Source: Chitinophaga pinensis DSM 2588
Lineage (GTDB): Bacteria > Bacteroidota > Bacteroidia > Chitinophagales > Chitinophagaceae
Assembly: GCF_000024005.1 (NCBI RefSeq)
Contig: NC_013132.1
Location: 1,240,001 to 1,304,000 of the forward strand
Direction of reading: 5' to 3'
Length of the DNA stretch: 64,000 nucleotides
This document shows, one piece after another, positions 8,839 through 16,794 of the stretch. The first letter of the stretch is position 1. The number at the start of each line of letters is the position of its first letter. The notes below the pieces were generated by a model. It was given only the letters and a program-made list of their open reading frames with translations, ran no database searches and was not told the origin of the DNA. The translations under genes and the position numbers were made by a program.

Positions 8839-9993
8839 ATGAAGCAGTTTATGTACATTATTCTATCGATCTTGTCTCTGTTAGGTATTATTTACGGTTA
8901 TCTGATGTTTCGTTATGGAGAGGGCTGGAAAAGGCTGCAGTCATTTAAGCCCGTTAACCCGATCAGCGGCCGCACAAAAGTAACGGTGATCATTCCCGCC
9001 AGAGATGAGGAAGATAATCTGCCGCCCCTTTTACAGGCATTAAAAGCACAGACTTATCCGGCGGAGCTGTTTGAGGTGATTGTGATCGATGATTTTTCTA
9101 CAGATGGAACCGCGGAAGCGGTACGCAATTTTCCGGCGACGAATGTGCGTTTGTTACAATTGAGTCAGCACCTGAGTGCAGAGCAGCGACTCAATTCCTA
9201 TAAGAAAAAAGCTATCGAAATGGCTGTAGATCGTGCTACCGGCGATATCATTATGACAACGGATGCCGACTGTGAAATGGGACCGGAATGGATCATGCGG
9301 ATGGTACAGTTTTATGAAACGTATCAGCCTAAATTTATTGCAGCTCCTGTGAGTTTTCACAAAGAGGATAATTTCTTCAAAGCCTTACAGTCACTGGATT
9401 TTATGACGATGCAGGGCATAACAGGTGCGCTGGCAGCGTTAAAATCAGGCACCATGTGTAATGGCGCTAACCTGGCATATGAGCGGAAGGTGTTTTATGA
9501 GGTAGGTGGATTCAAGGGGATTGATAATATCGCTTCAGGCGATGACATGCTGCTGATGTTTAAGATCTATCGTGCATATCCTGAGGGCGTGTTGTATATG
9601 AAAACAGAAGATGCGATCGTGCGTACACTGCCGGTGGATACTTTCAAAGCATTTATGAACCAGCGGATACGCTGGTCTTCCAAAGCAGATAAATATGATG
9701 ATAAACGACTGATATGGGTATTGGCGCTGGTCTATTTCTGGAATGTGGGTATCCTGCTGGCGGGCATCGCTGCCTTATTCATGCCGGCATTACGCTTGTG
9801 GATGCTGGGGCTGTTGGTCTATAAGGTGCTGGTGGAATTCTATTTCCTGATACCGGTAGCGCGTTTCTTTGATAAGACTTCATTGTTATCGCGGTTTATA
9901 CCCGGACAGTTATTTCATATTCCTTACATTGTAGTAGCGGGTTGGTTAGGTAAGTTTGGATCTTATCAGTGGAAAGGCAGAAAAGTTAAATAG
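8839..9993 (+). CDS. membrane glycosyltransferase family 2
   Basis: GT-A fold transferase that adds a sugar from an activated donor to an envelope acceptor. One N-terminal hydrophobic anchor (about 3-23) precedes the GT2 domain: VTVIIPARDEEDN near 52, the DDFSTDGT block near 82, the metal-binding TTDADCEMG near 140, and the QRIRWSSK block near 275, which resembles the QxxRW motif of processive enzymes. Two or three membrane segments close the protein (about 295-375). This architecture is common in Bacteroidota lipid or polysaccharide glycosyltransferases. The product is unknown. The stop codon lies five bases before the ATG of the permease gene. Confidence 0.9.
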   Translation: MKQFMYIILSILSLLGIIYGYLMFRYGEGWKRLQSFKPVNPISGRTKVTVIIPARDEEDNLPPLLQALKAQTYPAELFEVIVIDDFSTDGTAEAVRNFPATNVRLLQLSQHLSAEQRLNSYKKKAIEMAVDRATGDIIMTTDADCEMGPEWIMRMVQFYETYQPKFIAAPVSFHKEDNFFKALQSLDFMTMQGITGALAALKSGTMCNGANLAYERKVFYEVGGFKGIDNIASGDDMLLMFKIYRAYPEGVLYMKTEDAIVRTLPVDTFKAFMNQRIRWSSKADKYDDKRLIWVLALVYFWNVGILLAGIAALFMPALRLWMLGLLVYKVLVEFYFLIPVARFFDKTSLLSRFIPGQLFHIPYIVVAGWLGKFGSYQWKGRKVK

Positions 9994-9997
9994 CAAT

Positions 9998-11143
9998 ATG
10001 TCTCTTAGTAACAGCAACACTTCTTTTGGCCGTCAGGCCTGGAAACGCCTGCGGCGCAATAAAGGTGCTGTAGCAGGTATGTTGTTGATCATACTGGCTA
10101 TTATCGTGAGTGTACTTGCTTATATCATTGCGCCGGACGGAACGCCTTATGCTAACAGGATGATGCTGGAAGCCGGCGGACAAAAGCCTGGTTTTCACCT
10201 GCGCCTGCTGGCATTGAAACAGGACAGGGAGTTGAGTACGGTAAGTTTCTTTTCCCGTCTGATGAACGGGCAGCAGGATACGCTTAGTTACGTCCCGATA
10301 ACGGAGTGGCATTTTCAGGGAGATACAGTGGTGGTGGACCGGTATCTGGATGAAGAAGAGACGGCCCGGGAGAAATATAGCCTGAGCCGGGTATTATTTG
10401 CAAAGGAAATACCTGCAGGAGACCGTTTACAAGAATGGCAGGAGGCCGTCAGGGCAAGACATATACAGGAACGTACGTACAGACTGGGGACTGATAAATT
10501 CGGCCGGGATATCCTGAGCCGTTTGCTGGTCGGAACAAGGGTAAGTCTGAGTGTAGGTTGTATTGCGGTGATCATTTCATTGACCATTGGCATTTTTCTG
10601 GGGGCGATAGCCGGTTATTTCCGCGGTGTAACAGATGATGTGGTGATGTGGGGCGTGAATGTGATATGGTCAGTGCCTACTTTACTGTTGGTATTTGCCA
10701 TTACGCTGGCGCTGGGTAAGGGTTTCTGGCAGGTGTTTATTGCGGTCGGACTGACTATGTGGGTGAATGTGGCCAGGATCATCCGGGGGCAGGTGCTGGC
10801 GCTACGGGAGCTGCCTTTTATAGAAGCGACAAAAGCGCTGGGTTATGGACACACACGTACCATTGTGCGGCATATACTACCTAATATTCTGGGACCGGTG
10901 ATGGTAGTGGCGGCAGGTAATTTTGCCACTGCTATTGTGATAGAAGCCGGACTGAGTTTTCTGGGCGTCGGGGTACAACCCCCGCAGCCTTCCTGGGGAC
11001 TGATGATCAAGGAGAATTACAACTTTATTATCACCCATAACCCTATGCTTGCATTAATTCCGGGATTGGCAATTATGGTGATGGTATTGGCATTTAATCT
11101 GTTAGGAAACGGCTTGCGGGATGCGATGGATGTACGCCAGTGA
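9998..11143 (+). CDS. ABC transporter permease, OppC/DppC type
   Basis: Inner-membrane permease of the peptide/nickel ABC importer family. I place the start at ATG 9998, five bases after the preceding stop; an upstream in-frame start would overlap the glycosyltransferase. The first membrane helix is at about residues 27-48. It is followed by an extracytoplasmic stretch of about 115 residues, then five more helices containing the EAA-type loop (IEATKALGYGHTRTIVRHILPN), which contacts the ATPase. RLGTDKFGRDILSRLLVGTR just before helix 2 is typical of OppC. No OppB, ATPase or binding protein is adjacent, so partners must be encoded elsewhere, which is common for Opp genes in this phylum. Confidence 0.9.
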   Translation: MSLSNSNTSFGRQAWKRLRRNKGAVAGMLLIILAIIVSVLAYIIAPDGTPYANRMMLEAGGQKPGFHLRLLALKQDRELSTVSFFSRLMNGQQDTLSYVPITEWHFQGDTVVVDRYLDEEETAREKYSLSRVLFAKEIPAGDRLQEWQEAVRARHIQERTYRLGTDKFGRDILSRLLVGTRVSLSVGCIAVIISLTIGIFLGAIAGYFRGVTDDVVMWGVNVIWSVPTLLLVFAITLALGKGFWQVFIAVGLTMWVNVARIIRGQVLALRELPFIEATKALGYGHTRTIVRHILPNILGPVMVVAAGNFATAIVIEAGLSFLGVGVQPPQPSWGLMIKENYNFIITHNPMLALIPGLAIMVMVLAFNLLGNGLRDAMDVRQ

Positions 11144-11199
11144 ACACTTGGATCGCATTATAAAAACAGTTAATTTTACTATATCCATAATTTTTTACT

Positions 11200-11622
11200 A
11201 TGCCTTTGAAATCATATCTCTTTATTGTACTGGCTTTCCTCGGGCTGACATTTACATCCTGTGGTAAAAAAGGAGCCGCTGAACCTAAACCCGAAGAAGA
11301 AGGTCTGAAAGTATCGCTGGAAAATGTAGCAGAAGGCCAGTATACGGCTGCTCCCGGCAGTAGTTATACCTTCCAGGTAAAAGTTTCTTCTAAAATGCCT
11401 GAAAAAGGTGTCAATGTCAAAGTAGACGTTATTACTGATCCGGGTGGAATTGTATTCCCGCAGAATCCGGTAGCGCCTTCTAAAGACAGTGTGATCAATG
11501 TGACTTTGATAGGACTGGAGCCGATCCGTACGGTGAAGGTGACTATCACGATTACATCTGAAGGAAACGATAAGAATGTCGTTGTCAAGACCTTCTGGAT
11601 TACCAATAAGTCGGAAGAATAA
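11200..11622 (+). CDS. hypothetical lipoprotein
   Basis: A 140-residue secreted lipoprotein: hydrophobic signal (about 4-20) with lipobox FTSC, then a Lys/Glu-rich linker. The remaining 100 residues are a beta-sandwich-like segment with alternating Val/Thr strands (VKVDVITDPG, TVKVTITITSEG), suggesting an Ig-like or BACON-like fold. I do not recognise a named family. It stands 56 bases after the permease gene and is closed by a terminator, so it could be the last gene of that unit. Confidence 0.75.
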   Translation: MPLKSYLFIVLAFLGLTFTSCGKKGAAEPKPEEEGLKVSLENVAEGQYTAAPGSSYTFQVKVSSKMPEKGVNVKVDVITDPGGIVFPQNPVAPSKDSVINVTLIGLEPIRTVKVTITITSEGNDKNVVVKTFWITNKSEE

Positions 11623-11658
11623 TGTTAATATAGCATCAGATTGAAAATACTATATAAG

Positions 11659-11694
11659 AGCCGGATCCGCTACCAATAAGGATCCGGCTTTTAT
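11659..11694 (+). terminator. intrinsic terminator
   Basis: The stem AGCCGGATCC (11659-11668) pairs with GGATCCGGCT (11680-11689) across an 11-base loop and is followed by a T-rich tail. It lies 37 bases after the lipoprotein stop. Confidence 0.88.
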
Positions 11695-11705
11695 TTTGGT
11701 GCTTG

Positions 11706-11749
11706 GACGAACAAGCGACGAATTAATGACGAATCAGCGACGAATAAGC
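11706..11749. repeat. four tandem 11-bp repeats (GACGAATMAGC-like)
   Basis: GACGAA recurs at 11706, 11717, 11728 and 11739, exactly 11 bases apart. The units read GACGAACAAGC, GACGAATTAAT, GACGAATCAGC and GACGAATAAGC. The array sits between a terminator and the promoter of the next glycosyltransferase. Confidence 0.85.
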
Positions 11750-11841
11750 GTTATGGAAGCAAAAGTGGTAAATCCCAACTTTTTAATACTATTTTAACTG
11801 CTCCAGCCGCTAATTATCCCTTCGTAGTCTTTATTTCTTTC

Positions 11842-11849
11842 TAGTTTTG
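11842..11849 (+). promoter_or_regulatory. -7 promoter element TAGTTTTG
   Basis: Perfect TAnnTTTG match 26 bases before the ATG of the glycosyltransferase at 11876. No convincing -33 partner is visible. Confidence 0.6.
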
Positions 11850-11875
11850 CACCTGCAGAATAAGCAGCCAAATTT

Positions 11876-12970
11876 ATGCGTATAGGAGTGAATGCTTCCT
11901 GTGTACTGCGGGATACGCCAGCTGACACAGGTAATATAGTCAGGGATTTATTGTTGGGACTATGTAACCATCATCCGGAACACCAGTTCATCCTCTTCTT
12001 TGATCAGGCCCCATCAGGCGTCATACAATGGCCGGGCAATGTGACGACTGTAGTGATACCACTCAGTGGTACACAGGCATGGCGTCGTTATCTGTGGTTG
12101 GAATGGAAGCTGGTCAGTGCCATGAAAAAACAGCAACTGGATCTGTTCCTGGGGTTGGATGGACAATTCCCGTTAAGGAGCCAAGTACCGGCTCAGCTGT
12201 TGATCAGTGATATGGGCTTTTTACATGGCGCGGTAGGTATACCGTCGGCAGCACAGCGGTTTTTGCAGAAAAACCTGATTAAATATATCAGGCAGGCTAA
12301 AAAAGTGATCGTACTGTCTACTACGCTGGAAAAGGACGTATTACAGTATGCGCCTGAAGCCGCTGCGAAGCTAAAAGTGCTGAAACCTGCGGTAGATGCA
12401 AGTTATCATCCGCTGGAATGGGAAGCCCGGGAGGAAGTAAAAGAAACGTATGCCGGTCGCGTGGAATACTTTGCCGTAGTAGGCAGGGTACATCCGAGAA
12501 ATAACCTTTTACCGCTGTTAAAAGCCTTTTCAGCATTGAAGCGTCGCCTGCATTCCAATATGAAATTATTGTTAATAGGGGATCATACAAGTGCTGGAAG
12601 AGAGATTATAGAATCACTGACTTCCTACAAATACAGGAATGATGTGATACTGCTGCCTGAGGTTGATCAGGCGGAACTGGCAAAACTGGTAGCAGGCGCT
12701 TATGCCCTGGTTTATCCGCCCCGTTTTGAGGGGGTGGCCATGCCGGTATATGCGGCCATGCAGAGTGAGGTACCGGTGATTGCATTAGATGGCGCTGCTG
12801 CCAGAGAAGCAGGCGGAGACGCTGTATTGTTTGCTGATCCGGAAAGTCTGGAAGATCTGGCAGATAAGATGTGCCTGCTTTATAAGGACGAACAATTACG
12901 CAGCCGTTTACTGGGAAATATTAAAAAAGCGGACTGGGCTACGGTCTTGGACGTGCTGATAACAGATTAG
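11876..12970 (+). CDS. glycosyltransferase family 1/4
   Basis: GT-B fold transferase of 364 residues, cytoplasmic, using a nucleotide sugar. The N-terminal half begins RIGVNASCVLRD and includes FLGLDGQFP. The C-terminal half has the donor-site features YFAVVGRVHPRNNL near 198, LLLIGDH near 237, and the conserved YPPRFEGVAMPVYAAM near 280, where the Glu of the PxxxEGVAMP block contacts the nucleotide sugar. It is not part of an obvious polysaccharide cluster; the neighbours are a lipoprotein and gldC. The acceptor is unknown. Confidence 0.9.
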   Translation: MRIGVNASCVLRDTPADTGNIVRDLLLGLCNHHPEHQFILFFDQAPSGVIQWPGNVTTVVIPLSGTQAWRRYLWLEWKLVSAMKKQQLDLFLGLDGQFPLRSQVPAQLLISDMGFLHGAVGIPSAAQRFLQKNLIKYIRQAKKVIVLSTTLEKDVLQYAPEAAAKLKVLKPAVDASYHPLEWEAREEVKETYAGRVEYFAVVGRVHPRNNLLPLLKAFSALKRRLHSNMKLLLIGDHTSAGREIIESLTSYKYRNDVILLPEVDQAELAKLVAGAYALVYPPRFEGVAMPVYAAMQSEVPVIALDGAAAREAGGDAVLFADPESLEDLADKMCLLYKDEQLRSRLLGNIKKADWATVLDVLITD

Positions 12971-12982
12971 GCAATTAATACC

Positions 12983-12990
12983 TAAATTTG
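12983..12990 (+). promoter_or_regulatory. -7 promoter element TAAATTTG upstream of gldC
   Basis: Perfect TAnnTTTG match 28 bases before ATG 13019. It suggests that gldC, yqeY and possibly later genes are transcribed from here. Confidence 0.6.
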
Positions 12991-13018
12991 CGGTTCTTAA
13001 AAATTGGGAACAAATATC

Positions 13019-13369
13019 ATGGGAAAGACATCTACCATACAGATTCAGGTGGGACTGGATAATGACCGGGTACCTGAGAAGATAGAATGGAGAGCTACAG
13101 ACAGCTCTGAAGCGGACCGTTTCCAGGAGGCCAAAGCAATGATGGTTGCTTTCTGGGATGGTGGTGATAAAACCGCGCTGCGTATAGATTTATGGACTAA
13201 ACAAATGATGGTGGATGAAATGGCAGATTTCTTTTATCAGACCATGATGACCATGGCCGATACCTATCAGCGTGCGACTCCATACAAGGATCAGGCGGAT
13301 GACCTCCGTGCTTTTGCAAAAGACTTCTTTAAGAAGTTTGAAGAAAAGCAGAAGCTGGAACAACAATAA
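13019..13369 (+). CDS. gldC: gliding motility protein GldC
   Basis: Small protein (116 residues) of the GldC family, which is restricted to Bacteroidota and linked to gliding motility in Flavobacterium. It has no signal peptide. Recognisable features are the N-terminal IQIQVGLDNDRVPEKIEW, the central RIDLWTKQMMVDEMADFF and the helix around TMADTYQRAT. I chose ATG 13019 (MGKTST) over an in-frame TTG at 13004. The protein is a single compact domain with an acidic middle and a Lys-rich C-terminus. No other gld genes are nearby, and its biochemical role is unknown. It lies 25 bases before the YqeY gene. Confidence 0.88.
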   Translation: MGKTSTIQIQVGLDNDRVPEKIEWRATDSSEADRFQEAKAMMVAFWDGGDKTALRIDLWTKQMMVDEMADFFYQTMMTMADTYQRATPYKDQADDLRAFAKDFFKKFEEKQKLEQQ

Positions 13370-13393
13370 GCCATAACCTTAAAACAACCACAT

Positions 13394-13846
13394 ATGTCAT
13401 TAGAATTAAATATCAATGCTGCTATCAAAGCAGCGATGCTGGCAAAAAGCGAAGCTGAACTGCGTGCGCTGCGCGCTATCAAAGCTGCCGTATTGTTGGC
13501 GAAAACAGCAGAAGGTGGTGGAGGAGAACTGACAGAGGCTGACGAGACTAAACTCTTGCAGAAACTGGCGAAGCAAAGGAAAGACTCCCTGGAGATCTTC
13601 CGTCAGCAGAACCGTGAAGACCTGGCAGTAAAAGAAGAAGAGGAGCTGGTAGTGATCGAAAGATATCTGCCTAAGCAGATGGATGAGGCGGAACTGAAAG
13701 CCGTTATTACTGAGATCATCGCAACAACAGGCGCCAGTTCACCTGCCGATATGGGTAAGGTGATGGGTGTAGCTTCTAAACAACTGGCCGGTAAGGCGGA
13801 TGGTAAAGCTATTTCCACAATGGTGAAAGAGTTGTTAGCCAAATAA
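13394..13846 (+). CDS. GatB/YqeY domain protein
   Basis: Stand-alone YqeY-like protein (150 residues), homologous to the tRNA-binding tail of the GatB amidotransferase subunit. The family pattern is clear: N-terminal helix with SEAELRALRAIKAAV, the middle VVIERYLPKQMDEAEL, and the C-terminal PADMGKVMGVASKQLAGKAD segment near residue 115. A role in tRNA or aminoacylation-related metabolism is usually proposed but not settled. It is transcribed with gldC (25-base gap) and followed by a long-looped hairpin that may terminate the unit. Confidence 0.9.
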   Translation: MSLELNINAAIKAAMLAKSEAELRALRAIKAAVLLAKTAEGGGGELTEADETKLLQKLAKQRKDSLEIFRQQNREDLAVKEEEELVVIERYLPKQMDEAELKAVITEIIATTGASSPADMGKVMGVASKQLAGKADGKAISTMVKELLAK

Positions 13847-13855
13847 TTGCAGCAG

Positions 13856-13912
13856 CAGGACCGGTACAGGCAGATCGTAAACGGATAAGCAAAGCCGGTC
13901 CTGTTCTTTCCC
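13856..13912 (+). terminator. probable intrinsic terminator with long loop
   Basis: CAGGACCGG (13856-13864) pairs with CCGGTCCTG (13895-13903), a nine-base-pair stem, across about 30 bases, and is followed by a pyrimidine-rich TTCTTTCCC tail. The long loop makes it less certain than the other terminators. Confidence 0.6.
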
Positions 13913-13932
13913 TTCTTTATCCTATTGAAATC

Positions 13933-14475
13933 ATGGGCATTGACATAGTTTTTGCTATCCTGATGGTATTAGCCATCTATAAGGGGTACAGCCGTGGGCT
14001 GATCGTAGCCGTTTTCTCCTTTATTGCGGTGACCCTGGGATTGGCAGCCGCGTTGAAATTAACCACTGTAACGGCCCTCTATGCCCAGGAACACTGGAAT
14101 ATTCACACCCGCTGGCTACCCATACTGTGTTTCATCGCGCTTTTTGTTGGCGTCGTATTTCTGGTGAGGTTTGGCGCCACACTTATTCAGGCCATGGTAG
14201 AGGCTGCAATGATGGGATGGTTAAACAAATTAGGTGGAATTATATTATATAGTGCTATCTTTATCACTGTTTATAGCATCCTATTGTGGATTGCCAATCA
14301 GATGTATTGGTTAAGCCCGGAATTAAAGATGCAATCTGTAGTATACCCCTACATTGAGCCTCTTGGTCCGGTTGTGATGAATGTATGGGGCAAAATTGTT
14401 CCCATCTTCAGGGATATGTTCGAAAATCTTCAGTCATTTTTTGACAACGCGGCGAAGGAAATACAAGCTACTTAG
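13933..14475 (+). CDS. CvpA family membrane protein
   Basis: Integral membrane protein of 180 residues in the CvpA family (colicin V production, PF02674). It has four predicted membrane helices (about 2-22, 28-48, 67-90 and 102-125). The N-terminal motif DIVFAILMVLAIYKGYSRGLI fits the family. The C-terminal cytoplasmic tail is amphipathic. Relatives take part in envelope stress or bile resistance in some Gram-negatives, but the molecular role is unclear. It precedes an alpha/beta hydrolase by 71 bases. Confidence 0.87.
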   Translation: MGIDIVFAILMVLAIYKGYSRGLIVAVFSFIAVTLGLAAALKLTTVTALYAQEHWNIHTRWLPILCFIALFVGVVFLVRFGATLIQAMVEAAMMGWLNKLGGIILYSAIFITVYSILLWIANQMYWLSPELKMQSVVYPYIEPLGPVVMNVWGKIVPIFRDMFENLQSFFDNAAKEIQAT

Positions 14476-14546
14476 CTCGCTTCAAAGATTATTTGAATTA
14501 ATAAAAAGAATTATTTTAGCGCAAAATTGACTTTCAAGCTTTGGCA

Positions 14547-15314
14547 ATGGTTTACGAAATAAAAACACAGGGAAAGTTTAAATTCATTGAAGAAGGGGAG
14601 GGGGAGCCTTTGGTGTTATTGCACGGTTTATTCGGAGCAATGAGCAACTTTGGCGGTCTGATTGATTACTTCCGGCACTACAATAAAGTAGTAGTACCGA
14701 TTTTGCCTCTGTTTGATCTGAATATTCTGGACACTTCCGTATCAGGACTCGCGAAGTATGTACACAAGTTCATAGAAACCATGGGGTACACCAATGTACA
14801 CCTGCTTGGTAACTCCCTGGGCGGTCACGTAGGACTGGTATACCTCCTGAAACATCCGGAAGCGCATACAAAATCATTGACACTGACCGGTAGCTCCGGA
14901 CTGTTTGAAAATGGTATGGGTGAAACTTATCCTAAACGTGGCGACTACGAATATATCCGTAAGAAAACGGAACTGACATTCTATGATCCGGCAATGGCTA
15001 CCAAAGAGCTGGTGGATGAAGTATTCGACATTACTACCAACCGTCTGAAGGTGATCAAGATCATTACCCTGGCAAAATCCGCAATCCGTCATAACCTGGG
15101 CGAAGAACTGCGTGATATCAAAATACCTACACTGCTGGTATGGGGACTGAACGATACCGTAACACCTCCGATGGTGGGCGAGGAGTTCAAAAAACTCATT
15201 CCTAACTCAGAACTGCACTTCATTGATAAATGCGGCCACGCCCCGATGATGGAGCGTCCGGACGAATTCAACAAGATCCTGCATCCGTTTCTGGAGAAGT
15301 TGAAAAACCAGTAA
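14547..15314 (+). CDS. alpha/beta-fold hydrolase
   Basis: Predicted hydrolase of 255 residues. I chose ATG 14547 over an in-frame TTG at 14541. The catalytic pattern is complete: LLHGLFGAM near residue 28, nucleophile elbow GNSLGGH near 92, Asp in WGLNDTVTP near 202 and His in KCGHAPMMERPD near 232. The cap segment is short and there is no signal peptide. The sequence resembles C-C bond hydrolases and esterases of the MhpC group, but the substrate cannot be assigned. A terminator follows 40 bases after the stop. Confidence 0.88.
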   Translation: MVYEIKTQGKFKFIEEGEGEPLVLLHGLFGAMSNFGGLIDYFRHYNKVVVPILPLFDLNILDTSVSGLAKYVHKFIETMGYTNVHLLGNSLGGHVGLVYLLKHPEAHTKSLTLTGSSGLFENGMGETYPKRGDYEYIRKKTELTFYDPAMATKELVDEVFDITTNRLKVIKIITLAKSAIRHNLGEELRDIKIPTLLVWGLNDTVTPPMVGEEFKKLIPNSELHFIDKCGHAPMMERPDEFNKILHPFLEKLKNQ

Positions 15315-15354
15315 ACAACGAACTATAAACCTTCTTGCGAATAACATTCTTAAA

Positions 15355-15390
15355 GAGGCTGTTCTCCATGTGGCGGACAGCCTCTTGTTT
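15355..15390 (+). terminator. intrinsic terminator
   Basis: GAGGCTGT (15355-15362) pairs with ACAGCCTC (15377-15384) and is followed by TTGTTTTG. Confidence 0.8.
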
Positions 15391-15393
15391 TGT

Positions 15394-15508
15394 AATTAAG
15401 AATTATCAATTAAGAATTAAAAATGAGCCTGATGCTTTATAAGTAGTCTTTTTTCAGGTGCGGCTTACCAATTCTTAATTCTTAACTCTTAATTTTCCCT
15501 GTCTCCCA
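15394..15508. repeat. AATTAAGAATTAA-armed intergenic repeat, copy 1
   Basis: The left arm holds AATTAAGAATT (15394-15404) and AATTAAGAATTAA (15408-15420). The right arm holds the complementary AATTCTTAATTCTTAA series (15470-15494) followed by CCCTGTCTCCC. A core of about 50 bases contains GCCTGATGC. Copy 2 at 29647-29870 has the same arms, GCCTGATGC and a CCCTGTCGCCTCCC edge. This fills most of the 320-base gap before the CBS gene; the rest holds nothing I recognise. Confidence 0.7.
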
Positions 15509-15636
15509 TGTAACAAACCATTCTGACCCAGCGTTTCGTATATAAGTGAGAGCATGTCCGTTTATCACAAATCTTTCCCGTAAGGACGGCGTTCGCGATT
15601 CTTTTCTTATTATTGTATCATAATAGCTCAAACACA

Positions 15637-16296
15637 ATGCTGGCAAGAGATCTCATATCAACCGTCGTCCCAATTCTGCATCCCCTGGATCCAGGTTCGA
15701 GAGCCCTGCGACTGATGAATGAATATCATCTGACGCAGCTGCCACTCGTGTTGGAGAACAAATACCTGGCACTGGTAGAAGAAGATGATATACTGGATCT
15801 GGAAGATCCGGAAATTGCTTTGGAAAACATGGAATACAACGGCCCTAAACCGGTTGTTGCTGAAAATGCGCACTTCTTCGAAGCCGTACGTCTTTTTCAT
15901 GAAATGAAACTAGCCGTACTGCCTGTTATCAGCCATGAAAAGGAATATATCGGCGTACTCACCAAAGATAGTTTACTGACTGCCCTCGCACAATATAATG
16001 GTGTGAAGGAACATGGCGGCATCCTGGCACTGGATGTTGATCCGCGTGATTACAGTCTGAGTGAAATAGCACGTATTGCAGAGTCCAACGACGTGACACT
16101 GCTCAGCGTGAATACCATCACCTTTCCTTCCGGTCGCCTGGAAGTATTGCTGAAGACCAATCGTCAGGAATTACATGGACTGGTGGCTACTTTTGAAAGA
16201 TTTAATTACATTATTAAGTATACCATTACTGAAGAGCAGGAAGAAGACCTGCTGAAGAAAAACTACGATCTGCTGATGAATTATATCAGCATGTAA
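15637..16296 (+). CDS. CBS domain pair protein
   Basis: Soluble protein of 219 residues with two CBS motifs (about 10-60 and 72-130), a module that binds adenine nucleotides and regulates partner proteins. I chose ATG 15637 (MLARDL); a TTG eight codons earlier is also in frame. The C-terminal 80 residues look like an ACT-like ligand-binding fold (VTLLSVNTITFPSGRLEVLLKT). Its placement before NAD kinase is, to my knowledge, recurrent in Bacteroidota, but here the two genes are separated by a strong terminator and about 500 bases. Confidence 0.85.
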   Translation: MLARDLISTVVPILHPLDPGSRALRLMNEYHLTQLPLVLENKYLALVEEDDILDLEDPEIALENMEYNGPKPVVAENAHFFEAVRLFHEMKLAVLPVISHEKEYIGVLTKDSLLTALAQYNGVKEHGGILALDVDPRDYSLSEIARIAESNDVTLLSVNTITFPSGRLEVLLKTNRQELHGLVATFERFNYIIKYTITEEQEEDLLKKNYDLLMNYISM

Positions 16297-16316
16297 TTGT
16301 GCAACCATGCTCAGTA

Positions 16317-16362
16317 AAAGCGAAACGCATAGCGGATCTTCCGATATGCGTTTCGCTTTTTA
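16317..16362 (+). terminator. strong intrinsic terminator
   Basis: AAAAGCGAAACGCAT (16317-16330) pairs with ATGCGTTTCGCTTTT (16346-16360), 14-15 base pairs with a T tail. The next 330 bases up to the nadK promoter hold no gene I can support; the only pattern is CTACCTGCCA repeated at 16409 and 16447. Confidence 0.92.
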
Positions 16363-16696
16363 TATAGTTTGATATTGCTGAAAGCCCTGCTTGTTTAGCC
16401 TGACTCAGCTACCTGCCAATGTCTGCTGTTGAATGTTTGTAATCGTCTACCTGCCATAAATGCAACTATTTGCTACCCGCGATCGTTTGGCGTGAAGATG
16501 TGTAACAGTTGATAAAACCGCTACACTCAACGATGGGACTAGAATAGGTGGAACTGATAACCGCTGTATAATGTATTACAGGAATGATACAGACGTATAT
16601 TCACCTGCGTTAACGTCACTTAGTTCAGTACCCCGTTAAGGATTAGTTATTTGTTCCGTTGAAATGAGAGGTCAGACTGTGTAGCAAGGGCATTTT

Positions 16697-16704
16697 TATC
16701 TTTG
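16697..16704 (+). promoter_or_regulatory. -7 promoter element TATCTTTG upstream of nadK
   Basis: Perfect TAnnTTTG match 91 bases before the nadK ATG, implying a 5' leader of about 85 bases. Confidence 0.6.
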
Positions 16705-16794
16705 TTTAAGTTGGCAGGTTAAAAAAGGCTATTTTTACGCCCAATCATGGCTAAGTATTCTTTGCTTTGCCCATGGTCCAACTAAGATCAGATT

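Noticed and set aside
16409..16456. CTACCTGCCA repeated 38 bases apart upstream of nadK
   Set aside because: Only two copies with no pairing or promoter context; too weak to list as a finding.
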